A DNA stretch of 9,296 nt from an uncultured Collinsella sp. (GCA_900553165.1 USCN01000040.1:1-9296); one strand, 5' to 3'. Shown: positions 1 through 6,162, counted from the first letter of the stretch. Translations and numbers: made by a program. The notes: a model not told the origin generated them from the letters alone.

Positions 1-210
<210 letters not shown>

Positions 211-231
211 GGGTTCGTCCTTTCTCTTCCG

Positions 232-264
232 GGCGCGCGGGGCGAGTCGCCGAGCCCGCGCGCC
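232..264. repeat. GC-rich hairpin in the leader of the ABC transporter gene
   Basis: A perfect 10-bp inverted repeat, GGCGCGCGGG at 232-241 and CCCGCGCGCC at 255-264, has a 13-base loop that contains a smaller palindrome (GGCGAGTCGCC, 241-251). On the minus strand it sits just upstream of the Shine-Dalgarno sequence at about 218-224, so in RNA it would form a stable stem next to the ribosome binding site. A role in translation control or mRNA stability is inference; there is no T-run to suggest a terminator. Confidence 0.45.
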
Positions 265-364
265 TTACCTTTCGGGTTCACCATCCATGGTGGGGCGCGT
301 TTCTAACGAAGCCGTAACGGCCGTTGGGCTCTTTTGGCGCCAGCCAATCTCGACCCGCACGCAT

Positions 365-377
365 TTGCTTAAAGCAA
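365..377. promoter_or_regulatory. 13-bp perfect palindrome, candidate operator
   Basis: TTGCTTTAAGCAA style symmetry: TTGCTT at 365-370 and AAGCAA at 372-377 around a central A, perfect over 13 bases. It lies in the divergent intergenic region between the ABC transporter and the pgsA-like gene, 17 bases upstream of a consensus TATAAT on the plus strand, which is where an operator or activator site would act. No regulator gene for it is visible here. A dimeric regulator site is inference from symmetry and position. Confidence 0.35.
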
Positions 378-393
378 CAACTTTCCCGATCGA

Positions 394-399
394 TATAAT
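394..399 (+). promoter_or_regulatory. Candidate -10 box TATAAT, distal promoter of the pgsA-like operon
   Basis: A perfect TATAAT lies in AT-rich context 200 bases upstream of the GTG start of the pgsA-like gene. No good -35 hexamer sits 16-18 bases upstream; the TTGCTT at 365-370 is 23 bases away. If it is active, transcription would begin near 405 and the leader would contain both inverted repeats at 414-470 and 480-538. The hexamer is seen; activity is inference. Confidence 0.4.
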
Positions 400-413
400 C
401 ACCGAATCAAAAC

Positions 414-470
414 GTGTACACCAGCCACCAAAGATGCCGAAAAATGTCGCTTTTGGAGGCTGATGTACAC
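414..470. repeat. Long inverted repeat, first of two in the pgsA leader
   Basis: The arms 414-432 and 452-470 begin and end with GTGTACA and TGTACAC and pair at 17 of 19 positions, with mismatches at 421/463 and 427/457, plus a G-T wobble at 433/451. The loop is about 17 bases. There is no T-run after either arm, so it does not look like an intrinsic terminator. It may be a regulatory RNA hairpin, a bipartite protein-binding site, or a small repeated extragenic element. It abuts the second inverted repeat. Confidence 0.6.
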
Positions 471-479
471 AAATGCAGA

Positions 480-538
480 ATCCAGCGCAGCCCAGAGGCG
501 CCCTCCACATGTCTGGACTCTCTATGGCTGCGCTGGAT
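480..538. repeat. 13-bp perfect inverted repeat, second of two in the pgsA leader
   Basis: ATCCAGCGCAGCC at 480-492 pairs perfectly with GGCTGCGCTGGAT at 526-538, with a 33-base loop that contains an alternative small stem (CCAGA at 492-496 with TCTGG at 512-516). Its right arm overlaps the candidate -35 of the proximal promoter (534-539). It could be an operator overlapping that promoter or an RNA element of the longer transcript; both are inference. Confidence 0.6.
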
Positions 539-562
539 AGACATCGCCGGAACGGGTATAGT
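534..562 (+). promoter_or_regulatory. Candidate proximal promoter of the pgsA-like operon
   Basis: TGGATA (534-539, four of six matches to TTGACA) and TATAGT (557-562, five of six to TATAAT) are separated by exactly 17 bases. Transcription would start near 569 and give a leader of about 30 bases before the GTG at 599. The -35 lies inside the right arm of the 480-538 inverted repeat. Confidence 0.5.
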
Positions 563-598
563 ATCGAAAGTTTTGTCGTTAACCAGCGGGGGAGTCCT

Positions 599-1303
599 GT
601 GGGCATCAAAAAGAAGATCAAAAAGGAGCTTATCGGCACTTCCGATTACCCGTCGAATAAGATCTTTACGATCTCCAATTTCATCACCTTTACGCGCCTG
701 ATCCTCACCCTGGTATTTCTGTACCTGTTTGTGACGGATAACAACCGCGTCATCGCCATCGCTATCTACGCCGTTGCCGCCTCCACCGACTGGATGGACG
801 GGCAGATCGCCCGCATGACTAAGACGGTCTCGTGGCTCGGCAAGGTCATGGATCCCATTTGCGACCGCGCGCTGCTGTTCACCGGCGTGCTGGGACTGGT
901 GGTCCGCGGAGAGCTGCCCATCTGGGTCTGCGTGCTCATTATTGGCCGCGACATCTATCTGGGCATCGGCACGCTTATCGTGCGTCATTATCACCGTCGC
1001 CCCATCGATGTCGTCTTTCCCGGAAAGATTGCCACTGCGCTGCTCATGACCGGCTTCTCGCTCATGCTGCTCGGGTTCCCCGTTGTTGACGGCCTGCACC
1101 TTTTACCTTCAACCCTTACGGCCTTCCCGGGCCTCAACGGAAGCTCGGTGCCCCTCGGCATCTTCTTTGTGTACGGCGGCGTGATCTTCTCCATGCTCAC
1201 GGCTGTCATCTACTCCATTAAGGGCGGAGTGGCCATTAAACAGGCTCTCGCGCATCCCGAGGACGAGGACATCGACTTTCTGAACCCTGAAATCGAAGAC
1301 TGA
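599..1303 (+). CDS. pgsA: CDP-alcohol phosphatidyltransferase (PgsA-type phosphatidylglycerophosphate synthase)
   Basis: An integral membrane enzyme that moves a phosphatidyl group from CDP-diacylglycerol to an alcohol, probably glycerol-3-phosphate, giving phosphatidylglycerol phosphate. The full CDP-OH-P motif is present: D64, D67-G68, A71-R72, G81, D85 and D89, with the correct D-x2-D-G-x2-A-R-x8-G-x3-D-x3-D spacing. Several hydrophobic segments (about 33-62, 91-130, 145-165, 185-207) fit the six-helix fold. The N-terminus is lysine-rich and the C-terminal tail is acidic. The start is GTG at 599, with GGGGGAG about five bases upstream, giving 234 residues. An in-frame ATG at 473 would add 42 residues of unlike composition, translated from the inverted-repeat region, and lacks a good ribosome site. 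The FHA gene begins 66 bases downstream. Family is certain; the alcohol substrate (glycerol phosphate rather than inositol phosphate) is inferred. Confidence 0.85.
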   Translation: MGIKKKIKKELIGTSDYPSNKIFTISNFITFTRLILTLVFLYLFVTDNNRVIAIAIYAVAASTDWMDGQIARMTKTVSWLGKVMDPICDRALLFTGVLGLVVRGELPIWVCVLIIGRDIYLGIGTLIVRHYHRRPIDVVFPGKIATALLMTGFSLMLLGFPVVDGLHLLPSTLTAFPGLNGSSVPLGIFFVYGGVIFSMLTAVIYSIKGGVAIKQALAHPEDEDIDFLNPEIED

Positions 1304-1307
1304 TTCG

Positions 1308-1336
1308 TTGGGGTATGATTACGTACGGTTCATTAT
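1308..1336 (+). promoter_or_regulatory. Weak candidate promoter before the FHA gene
   Basis: TTGGGG (1308-1313) and CATTAT (1331-1336) are 17 bases apart in the short gap between pgsA and the FHA gene. A TATGAT at 1314-1319 is an alternative -10 without a clear -35. Either could let the FHA-ftsR pair be expressed independently of pgsA. Matches are modest. Confidence 0.25.
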
Positions 1337-1369
1337 TTGCGGCACGTCCGCGATAAGTTAGGGGTTGTC

Positions 1370-1804
1370 ATGGACAACATGGTTAACAATATGACTCAGA
1401 ATGATAAGACTGCTGACGCTACCTGCGTATTCCGCGTGCCTTCAAGCGACGTCACCGTTCCCGACCTCATGGCCAACGTGCGCATCACCGCCCCCGTTCT
1501 GTCCATCGTCAAGGGTCCGCAGACTGGTGCCGCCTTTGAGCTCGAGGACGACGTGACCACCATCGGCCGCGATCCCGCGAACGGCATCTTCCTCAACGAC
1601 ATGACTGTTTCGCGCAGCCACGCGCGCATTATTCGCGAGGGCCTCGGCGCTCGCATCGAGGACCTGGGCTCGCTCAATGGTACCTGGGTCGACGGTGCCA
1701 TTGTCAATGCAGCCCCGCTGCACGACGGTTCTTCCGTTCAGATCGGTACGTTTACGCTCATCTACCACGAGAGCACGCCGGAGCGCATCGAAACCGGTGA
1801 GTAG
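1370..1804 (+). CDS. garA: FHA-domain phosphothreonine-binding regulator, GarA/OdhI-like
   Basis: A small cytoplasmic protein of 144 residues. In mycobacteria and corynebacteria GarA/OdhI binds and inhibits 2-oxoglutarate dehydrogenase and adjusts glutamate metabolism until a Ser/Thr kinase phosphorylates a threonine in its N-terminal tail, which its own FHA domain then binds. Here the FHA domain spans about residues 43-132, with G66-R67, S81, H84 and the N103-G104 loop (G-S-L-N-G-T-W), all key phosphothreonine-binding positions. The tail keeps the switch motif as D-A-T18-C-V-F-R against E-T-T-S-V-F-R in GarA. The ATG at 1370 has AGGGG about five bases upstream; an in-frame TTG at 1337 is less likely. 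The gene lies three bases before the FtsR-like gene, an arrangement conserved in actinobacteria. The regulated enzyme in this organism is unknown. Confidence 0.85.
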   Translation: MDNMVNNMTQNDKTADATCVFRVPSSDVTVPDLMANVRITAPVLSIVKGPQTGAAFELEDDVTTIGRDPANGIFLNDMTVSRSHARIIREGLGARIEDLGSLNGTWVDGAIVNAAPLHDGSSVQIGTFTLIYHESTPERIETGE

Positions 1805-1807
1805 GGC

Positions 1808-2686
1808 ATGGCCGAACGCAACTATCTGAGTATCGGCCAAGTCGTCAACCTACTTCGAGGCGCATACCCCGATCTTTCGAACTCAAAAATTAGATTTCTA
1901 GAGGATGAGGGGCTCATTACCCCTCATCGTACGCCTAAGGGATACCGTCAGTACTCTAAGGAGGACGTTGATCGCCTGGAGGTCATCCTGCACTTGCAGA
2001 AGACCCGCTACATGCCGCTCAACGTGATTAAGCAGCGCTTGGAAAACGCCACGGACTTGTCAACGCTCGCCTACGAGGTGGGCTTGCTGTCCGATGTTCC
2101 GCTCAAGACGGAGCCCAAGGAGACTAAGCAAAAGCTGCATCCCATCGAGACCATTCCCGATATGCTGGGCGTCGAGATTTCGTTTATCCGTTCGCTCGCC
2201 GAGAACGACCTCATTCGCATCATCAAGAGTCCGCAGAATCGTGAGCTCGTCGATGGTCGCGATTTCCCGATCATCCGCTACTGCTCCGAGCTGTCACGCT
2301 TCCATATCGAGCCGCGCAACCTGCGCCAGTACGTGTCTTCCGCCAACCGCGAGTCCTCGATGTTTGAGCAGGTGCTCGTGAGCATGCTCGGAATGGATAC
2401 CTCCGATGACGAGCGCGACGCCAAGCTCGAGCGTGCGTTTAAGAAGCTTCACGACCTGACGGAAGGTGTGCACACTGCGCTGCTCAAGAACCGCGTTTTT
2501 GAGTCGCTCAACGCCGTGGTCGAGGACGCCGACATCGATGCACTCGATGAGGAAATCACTCGCTCCGAGTCCACCAAGGCCAAAAACGAAGAGACAGCCG
2601 CACCGGCTTCGCACGAGGATTCTCTCGTAAAGCCGCTCAAGGTCGTCGCCCCTTCGCAATCCGGCACCGCCACCGCGGGCAAATAA
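1808..2686 (+). CDS. ftsR: MerR-family regulator, FtsR-like (Rv1828 type)
   Basis: A DNA-binding regulator of 292 residues. The N-terminal winged helix-turn-helix (about 6-80) has the MerR signature I-R-F-L-E-D-E-G-L-I-T-P and G-Y-R-Q-Y-S. The middle (about 115-215) resembles the second domain of Rv1828/FtsR, with D-L-I-R-I-I, I-E-P-R-N-L-R and a terminal T-A-L-L-K-N stretch. In Corynebacterium glutamicum FtsR activates ftsZ; a similar cell-division role here is inference. No cysteine cluster or metal-binding loop typical of MerR/CueR is apparent. It has a 45-60 residue charged, alanine-rich C-terminal extension beyond the usual length of about 250. The start codon lies three bases after the FHA stop, with the TAGGG of the stop region acting as a weak ribosome site, which suggests translational coupling. 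Confidence 0.85.
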   Translation: MAERNYLSIGQVVNLLRGAYPDLSNSKIRFLEDEGLITPHRTPKGYRQYSKEDVDRLEVILHLQKTRYMPLNVIKQRLENATDLSTLAYEVGLLSDVPLKTEPKETKQKLHPIETIPDMLGVEISFIRSLAENDLIRIIKSPQNRELVDGRDFPIIRYCSELSRFHIEPRNLRQYVSSANRESSMFEQVLVSMLGMDTSDDERDAKLERAFKKLHDLTEGVHTALLKNRVFESLNAVVEDADIDALDEEITRSESTKAKNEETAAPASHEDSLVKPLKVVAPSQSGTATAGK

Positions 2687-2726
2687 CCGCTGCTGAAATT
2701 TCGGCAACCCATTGAAAGGTCATGTA

Positions 2727-3257
2727 ATGTACGACTTCGAATCTCAAATCGTCGACATCCCCGACTATCCCGAGCCCGGAGTCATCTTTAAAGACATCAC
2801 GCCGCTCTTTGGCAATCCCGAGGCGCTCAAAGCCATGACCGATGCCCTCGCCGAGCACTTTGCCGGCATGGGAATCACCAGGGTCGTGGGTCCCGAGGCT
2901 CGCGGCTTTATGGTTGGCGTACCGGTGGCTGTAGCCCTTGGCGCCGGCTTTGTTCCCGCACGTAAACCGGGCAAGCTGCCGCGCGAGACCGTAAGCCAGA
3001 GCTACGAGCTCGAGTACGGCACCGATTCAATTGAGATCCATGCCGACGCTATCAGCTCTAAAGATACCGTGTTGATTCTGGACGACTTGGTCGCGACGGG
3101 CGGAACCGTCGAGGCAACAGGTAAACTGGTGCGAGATATGGGCGCAAAGCTTGTCGGTTACGGTTGTATCCTTGAGCTTGCGTTTCTCAACCCGCGCGAG
3201 AAGCTCACGCCGTCTGATGACGATGTGGAGCTCTTTAGCCTGGTGACGGTGGACTAG
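2727..3257 (+). CDS. apt: Adenine phosphoribosyltransferase
   Basis: Purine salvage enzyme converting adenine and PRPP to AMP and pyrophosphate in the cytoplasm. The protein has 176 residues, close to the usual 170-183. Diagnostic features are the N-terminal D-Y-P-E-P-G-V-I-F-K-D-I-T-P segment (13-26), the G-P-E-A-R-G-F motif (55-61), the R-K-P-G-K-L-P loop (79-85) and the PRPP-binding V-L-I-L-D-D-L-V-A-T-G-G-T at 115-127. The ATG at 2727 is chosen because GAAAGGT lies six bases upstream; the in-frame TTG at 2712 overlaps that ribosome site. It is 40 bases after ftsR and 32 before the NlpC/P60 gene, on the same strand, so it is probably co-transcribed. Confidence 0.97.
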   Translation: MYDFESQIVDIPDYPEPGVIFKDITPLFGNPEALKAMTDALAEHFAGMGITRVVGPEARGFMVGVPVAVALGAGFVPARKPGKLPRETVSQSYELEYGTDSIEIHADAISSKDTVLILDDLVATGGTVEATGKLVRDMGAKLVGYGCILELAFLNPREKLTPSDDDVELFSLVTVD

Positions 3258-3289
3258 CCGTTACCCTTAGTTACTGGAAAGGAAGCTAC

Positions 3290-4417
3290 ATGCGCACAGC
3301 AAACACGCATAAAAACATGGCACGCTGCGCTGCTACGGCAACCCTCGCTTGTGTTTTGGGCTTGGGCCTCGCGGCTCCTGCCTACGCCGATACCGCATCC
3401 GACCTTGCCGCTGCTCGTACGAAGCTCGAGCAGATCGGTACCCAAACTCAGCAGATTTACGATGAGCTCGCCACGCAGACGCAGGCGCTCGATCAGACTG
3501 CCGGCGAGATCACGCAAAAGCAGCAGGAGATCGCCGATGGTCAGGCCAAGCTCTCAACCTATGTCGCCGGCGAGTACAAAACCGGCGGTCTGAGCCTGCT
3601 TCAGGTTCTGACGGGTGTCGATGACCTGAGCGATATGCTCAACCGTCTGTTCTACTACGGCAAAGTCTCCGATAAGCAAGCTCAGACCATTCAAGAGGTC
3701 AAGGAGCTTAAGCAGCAGCTCACCGATAAGCAGGCCGAGCAGGAGAAGAACGTCGCCGCCACGCAAAAGAAGGTCGACGAGCTTAACGCGCAGCAGGCTG
3801 AAGCCCAGAACGTCGTAAACTCCCTGGATTCGCAGCTGCAGGCCGAGCTTGCCGCAGAAGCCGAGGCCAACGCCGCGCTGCAGGCTGGCATCAACGCCAG
3901 CACCGCCGAGAAGGCCACGGTGAGCAACGAGACTGCCGGTACGACCGAGAACACCAACAACGGTGGCCAGACCAGCAATAACAACAACCAGGGCGGCAAC
4001 ACTCCGGCTCCTACGCCGGCACCTGCTCCGACGCCGCAGCCCTCCACGCCTGCTCCGGCTCCGACGCCTTCTGCTCCGAGCCAGTCCGTCGACGGCGGTT
4101 CTGTTGTCTCGCGTGCATACAGTAAGCTTGGTTGCGCTTATTCCTGGGGCGGAATTGGCCCGAACAGCTTCGACTGCTCTGGTTTTGTTAGCTATTGCCT
4201 CACTGGTCGTTATTGCCGCCTGGGCACCACGGGTACCTTTATGGGCTGGACGCGTGTGTCCGATCCGCAGCCCGGTGACGTTGTGGTCAACTCGTACCAC
4301 ACCGGCATTTACATCGGTGGTGGTCAGATGATTCATGCTTCTGACTACAACACGGGTGTTATCATCAGCTCCGTTGCCGCCGGCATGAACAACAACTACA
4401 TTTTCGTGCGCTACTAA
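3290..4417 (+). CDS. Secreted PcsB/CwlO-like coiled-coil NlpC/P60 peptidoglycan hydrolase
   Basis: Predicted exported endopeptidase that cuts peptide stems of peptidoglycan. The 375-residue protein has a signal peptide (positive N-terminus, hydrophobic core 14-30, likely cleavage after A-Y-A at 33). A long coiled-coil region (about 34-200) follows, interrupted by a short hydrophobic hairpin (Y-V-A-G-E-Y...L-L-Q-V-L-T-G-V...L-N-R-L, about 91-120) typical of PcsB/CwlO N-terminal domains. A Thr/Asn/Gly-rich and then Ala/Pro/Thr repeat linker (about 211-262) leads to the NlpC/P60 domain (about 268-375), with Cys296 in F-D-C-S-G-F-V, His337 in H-T-G-I-Y and His349 as probable catalytic residues. 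The start has GGAAAGGAAG five to six bases upstream. Relatives of this layout are controlled by FtsEX at division; that link is inference here. It ends the operon before a hairpin terminator. Confidence 0.92.
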   Translation: MRTANTHKNMARCAATATLACVLGLGLAAPAYADTASDLAAARTKLEQIGTQTQQIYDELATQTQALDQTAGEITQKQQEIADGQAKLSTYVAGEYKTGGLSLLQVLTGVDDLSDMLNRLFYYGKVSDKQAQTIQEVKELKQQLTDKQAEQEKNVAATQKKVDELNAQQAEAQNVVNSLDSQLQAELAAEAEANAALQAGINASTAEKATVSNETAGTTENTNNGGQTSNNNNQGGNTPAPTPAPAPTPQPSTPAPAPTPSAPSQSVDGGSVVSRAYSKLGCAYSWGGIGPNSFDCSGFVSYCLTGRYCRLGTTGTFMGWTRVSDPQPGDVVVNSYHTGIYIGGGQMIHASDYNTGVIISSVAAGMNNNYIFVRY

Positions 4418-4440
4418 GTATTCAGATAAAGCAAACGGAT

Positions 4441-4481
4441 ATGGACTTCGTGGCTTTGAGTCATGGGGTCCATTCTTTTGC
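4441..4481 (+). terminator. Probable intrinsic terminator after the NlpC/P60 gene
   Basis: ATGGACTTC (4441-4449) pairs with GGGGTCCAT (4466-4474), including two wobble pairs, and can extend inward to 4452/4463. It is followed by TCTTTTGCCTTT, an imperfect T-tract. It lies 24 bases after the stop codon, closing the 599-4417 gene run. Confidence 0.6.
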
Positions 4482-4493
4482 CTTTAGTGCAGT

Positions 4494-4524
4494 CCGCTAT
4501 CTAGTTTTGAATACTAGATAGCGG
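4494..4524. promoter_or_regulatory. Perfect 12-bp inverted repeat upstream of degV, candidate operator
   Basis: CCGCTATCTAGT (4494-4505) is the exact reverse complement of ACTAGATAGCGG (4513-4524), with a 7-base spacer. It ends 22 bases before the TATAAT at 4547. No T-run follows on either strand, so it does not read as a terminator. Its position just upstream of or over the -35 region suggests a site for a dimeric regulator; this is inference. Confidence 0.5.
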
Positions 4525-4546
4525 CCCAATCGGTCTGCAAGATGGC

Positions 4547-4552
4547 TATAAT
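4547..4552 (+). promoter_or_regulatory. Candidate -10 box TATAAT of the degV promoter
   Basis: A perfect TATAAT sits 30 bases before the degV start, so the leader would be about 24 bases. The -35 region 17 bases upstream (GCCCAA) is poor, which would fit a promoter needing an activator, perhaps through the adjacent 4494-4524 inverted repeat. Confidence 0.5.
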
Positions 4553-4581
4553 TGAATGGGAACGATTAGAAAGGACCCTCT

Positions 4582-5448
4582 ATGAGCTGGGCACTTATCT
4601 CCGATTCAAGCTGCAACCTCCGCGATTGGCAACCGACCGCGCCCCATACCACCTTTGCATTTGCGCCCCTCAAAATTCGAGTGGGGGAGCATGAATTCGT
4701 CGATGACCTTTCGCTCGATGTTCATGAGCTCAACTGCGCTGTTCAGGCGGAGACGAACGCTTCTTCGAGCGCTTGTCCCAGCGTAGGGGAGTGGGCCGAG
4801 CTCTTCAAATTGGCAGACAAGACCATCTGCATGCCGATCTCTGAGGGCGTGTCGGGCAGCTACAACGCGGCAGCCACGGCTCGCGATATGGTTCTTGCCG
4901 AGGAGCCCGACCGACAGATTCATCTAGTCAATTCACGCGCAGCTGGCGGCAAAATGGACCTCATTTTCTTGCTGTTCGACCGCTATCTTGCAAGCAATCC
5001 GAATGTCTCATTCGAGGATGCCTGCGCATACTTCGATAGCCTTGAACAGAACAGCAAAATCCTCTTCAGTTTGTGCAATTACGAAAACCTCGCCAAAGCC
5101 GGACGTATCCCTAAGGCAGCCGGCGTCATTGCCAACAAGCTCAATATCCGCATTTTGGGCACGGCGAGTGAGGCCGGTAAAATCGAACTCGTCGGGCACA
5201 CGCGTGGCGAAAAGAAGATGCTCAACAAGATCATCGACACTATGGAAGCCGAGGGCTTTACGGGCGGTGAGGTCATCATCGATCACGTTGAGAACGAAGC
5301 TGGAGCCCAGGCGCTTACTGATCGCATAGTCGAACATTGGCCCGGCTCCAAGACCATCATCATGCCCTGCAACGGCCTGGATTCCTATTACGCCGAGATG
5401 CACGGCCTCATCATCGGCTACGGCATGGGCGTAGCTTCAGGCAAATAA
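4582..5448 (+). CDS. DegV-family fatty-acid-binding protein (FakB-like)
   Basis: DegV/FakB proteins bind a single fatty acid; in Gram-positives the FakA kinase phosphorylates it for entry into phospholipid synthesis. The 288-residue protein has the family layout: S-D-S-S-C-N-L near the N-terminus (7-13), a small-residue stretch ending P-S-V-G-E-W (61-71) at the position of the T-S-Q-P-S lipid-carboxylate loop, I-S-E-G-V-S-G-S-Y-N-A-A (86-97), N-S-R-A-A-G-G (117-123) and L-A-K-A-G-R-I (170-176), then the C-terminal domain with G-L-I-I-G-Y-G-M-G (275-283). The start has AGAAAGGA seven bases upstream. It appears monocistronic, with its own promoter region and a strong terminator. No fakA gene is in the window, so the lipid-kinase role is inferred from family. 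Confidence 0.9.
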   Translation: MSWALISDSSCNLRDWQPTAPHTTFAFAPLKIRVGEHEFVDDLSLDVHELNCAVQAETNASSSACPSVGEWAELFKLADKTICMPISEGVSGSYNAAATARDMVLAEEPDRQIHLVNSRAAGGKMDLIFLLFDRYLASNPNVSFEDACAYFDSLEQNSKILFSLCNYENLAKAGRIPKAAGVIANKLNIRILGTASEAGKIELVGHTRGEKKMLNKIIDTMEAEGFTGGEVIIDHVENEAGAQALTDRIVEHWPGSKTIIMPCNGLDSYYAEMHGLIIGYGMGVASGK

Positions 5449-5466
5449 AGTCCAACCAAGCAAAAT

Positions 5467-5514
5467 ACGGGCGGGACAAAGCGACAGATGGCTCTTTGTC
5501 CCGCCCGTTTTATT
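5467..5514. terminator. Strong bidirectional intrinsic terminator between degV and the DUF1836 gene
   Basis: A perfect 15-bp stem (5467-5481 with 5494-5508; core CGGGCGGGACAAAG) has a 12-base loop, followed by TTTTATT on the plus strand. On the minus strand the upstream AAAAT gives ATTTTG after the stem. It lies between two convergent genes, so it can stop transcription from both sides. Confidence 0.92.
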
Positions 5515-5520
5515 CGTCGG

Positions 5521-6132
5521 CTAGCTATTAAAGCCGTTGAACTTGAGATAGCTCATCAAGTAAGCCTTCGAAACGAAGGAGGAAACCGCACTGCGCACAA
5601 GCAGCGACTCACGCGTAACCTGATGCGCCGTATCGGGAACCGGCGTCTGCTCGACAGAAAACGCCGAACGAATCGATGCCTCGAGCTGATCAACCACATA
5701 GTCGAAGGCCGTCGGGGCATCGTAGCTCAAACGCTGAATGTTAAAGAGTGCCTGCACCGCAGCAATAGGTAGCACCTGCTTAAAGATGCAGATAGCGATC
5801 AGGCGGGCAATTTGCTCGCGGCCATATTGCTTTTTGACCGGAGCAGGCACCAGGCCAACCTTTACGTAGTTATTGATCATCGATGGCGTAATGATAGGTT
5901 GCTCAACGCAAATGGACAGCGGCTCCATCCACAGCGCAACATACTCAATGACCTGGTCGCGGTAGAGCGTCACATTGGGCAACTGGTCATAGCGCGGCAG
6001 ACTCAACGTATTGAGTTTGCGCACGATATCGGACTGAATAAATGCATCGGGCAGCACAGTGGGCTGAATATCCTCAGGCTTAATGCTGACCGACGAATCA
6101 GACATTGGAATAACGTGTTTAACGTGGTTCAT
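5521..6132 (-). CDS. DUF1836-domain protein, MerR-like helix-turn-helix
   Basis: A 203-residue cytoplasmic protein of the DUF1836 family, which is common in Firmicutes and coriobacteria and has no proven function. The family core is at about 50-130: a segment with I-T-P-S-M-I-N-N-Y-V-K-V-G-L-V-P-A-P (81-98), then K-K-Q-Y-G-R-E-Q-I-A-R-L-I (100-112) and F-K-Q-V-L-P-I (117-123). This resembles the wing and helix of MerR-type DNA-binding domains, so a transcription factor is likely. The ATG at 6132 follows GGAGG by about six bases; an in-frame ATG at 6231 would run through the hairpin at 6209-6240 and is rejected. It is convergent with degV and shares the terminator with it. The target genes are unknown. 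Confidence 0.8.
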   Translation of the reverse strand: MNHVKHVIPMSDSSVSIKPEDIQPTVLPDAFIQSDIVRKLNTLSLPRYDQLPNVTLYRDQVIEYVALWMEPLSICVEQPIITPSMINNYVKVGLVPAPVKKQYGREQIARLIAICIFKQVLPIAAVQALFNIQRLSYDAPTAFDYVVDQLEASIRSAFSVEQTPVPDTAHQVTRESLLVRSAVSSFVSKAYLMSYLKFNGFNS

Positions 6133-6156
6133 AAAGGTCCTCCGTTCATCTTCTAT

Positions 6157-6162
6157 ATTGTA
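6157..6162 (-). promoter_or_regulatory. Candidate -10 box TACAAT for the DUF1836 gene
   Basis: On the minus strand TACAAT lies 24 bases before the ATG at 6132, in AT-rich context. The -35 region 17 bases upstream is weak (ATGCAA). Placement just after the preceding hairpin supports a separate transcript from trxB. Confidence 0.4.

Noticed and set aside
316..342. Short palindromes AACGGCCGTT (316-325) and TGGCGCCA (335-342)
   Set aside because: Eight- to ten-base GC-rich palindromes are expected by chance in this composition and show no further structure.
473..598. Upstream in-frame extension of the pgsA-like gene starting at ATG 473
   Set aside because: It would translate the 480-538 inverted repeat, overlaps a promoter candidate, and lacks a ribosome site, while GTG 599 has a strong one.
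407..1099. 230-codon open frame on the minus strand opposite the pgsA-like gene
   Set aside because: It overlaps a gene with a perfect CDP-OH-P motif, has low-complexity His/Asp/Gln-rich composition typical of a shadow frame, and no ribosome site or recognisable domain.
3554..4336. 260-codon open frame on the minus strand opposite the NlpC/P60 gene
   Set aside because: The Arg/Leu/Val-rich product mirrors the repetitive coiled-coil and Pro/Ala linker codons of the real gene; no family resemblance.
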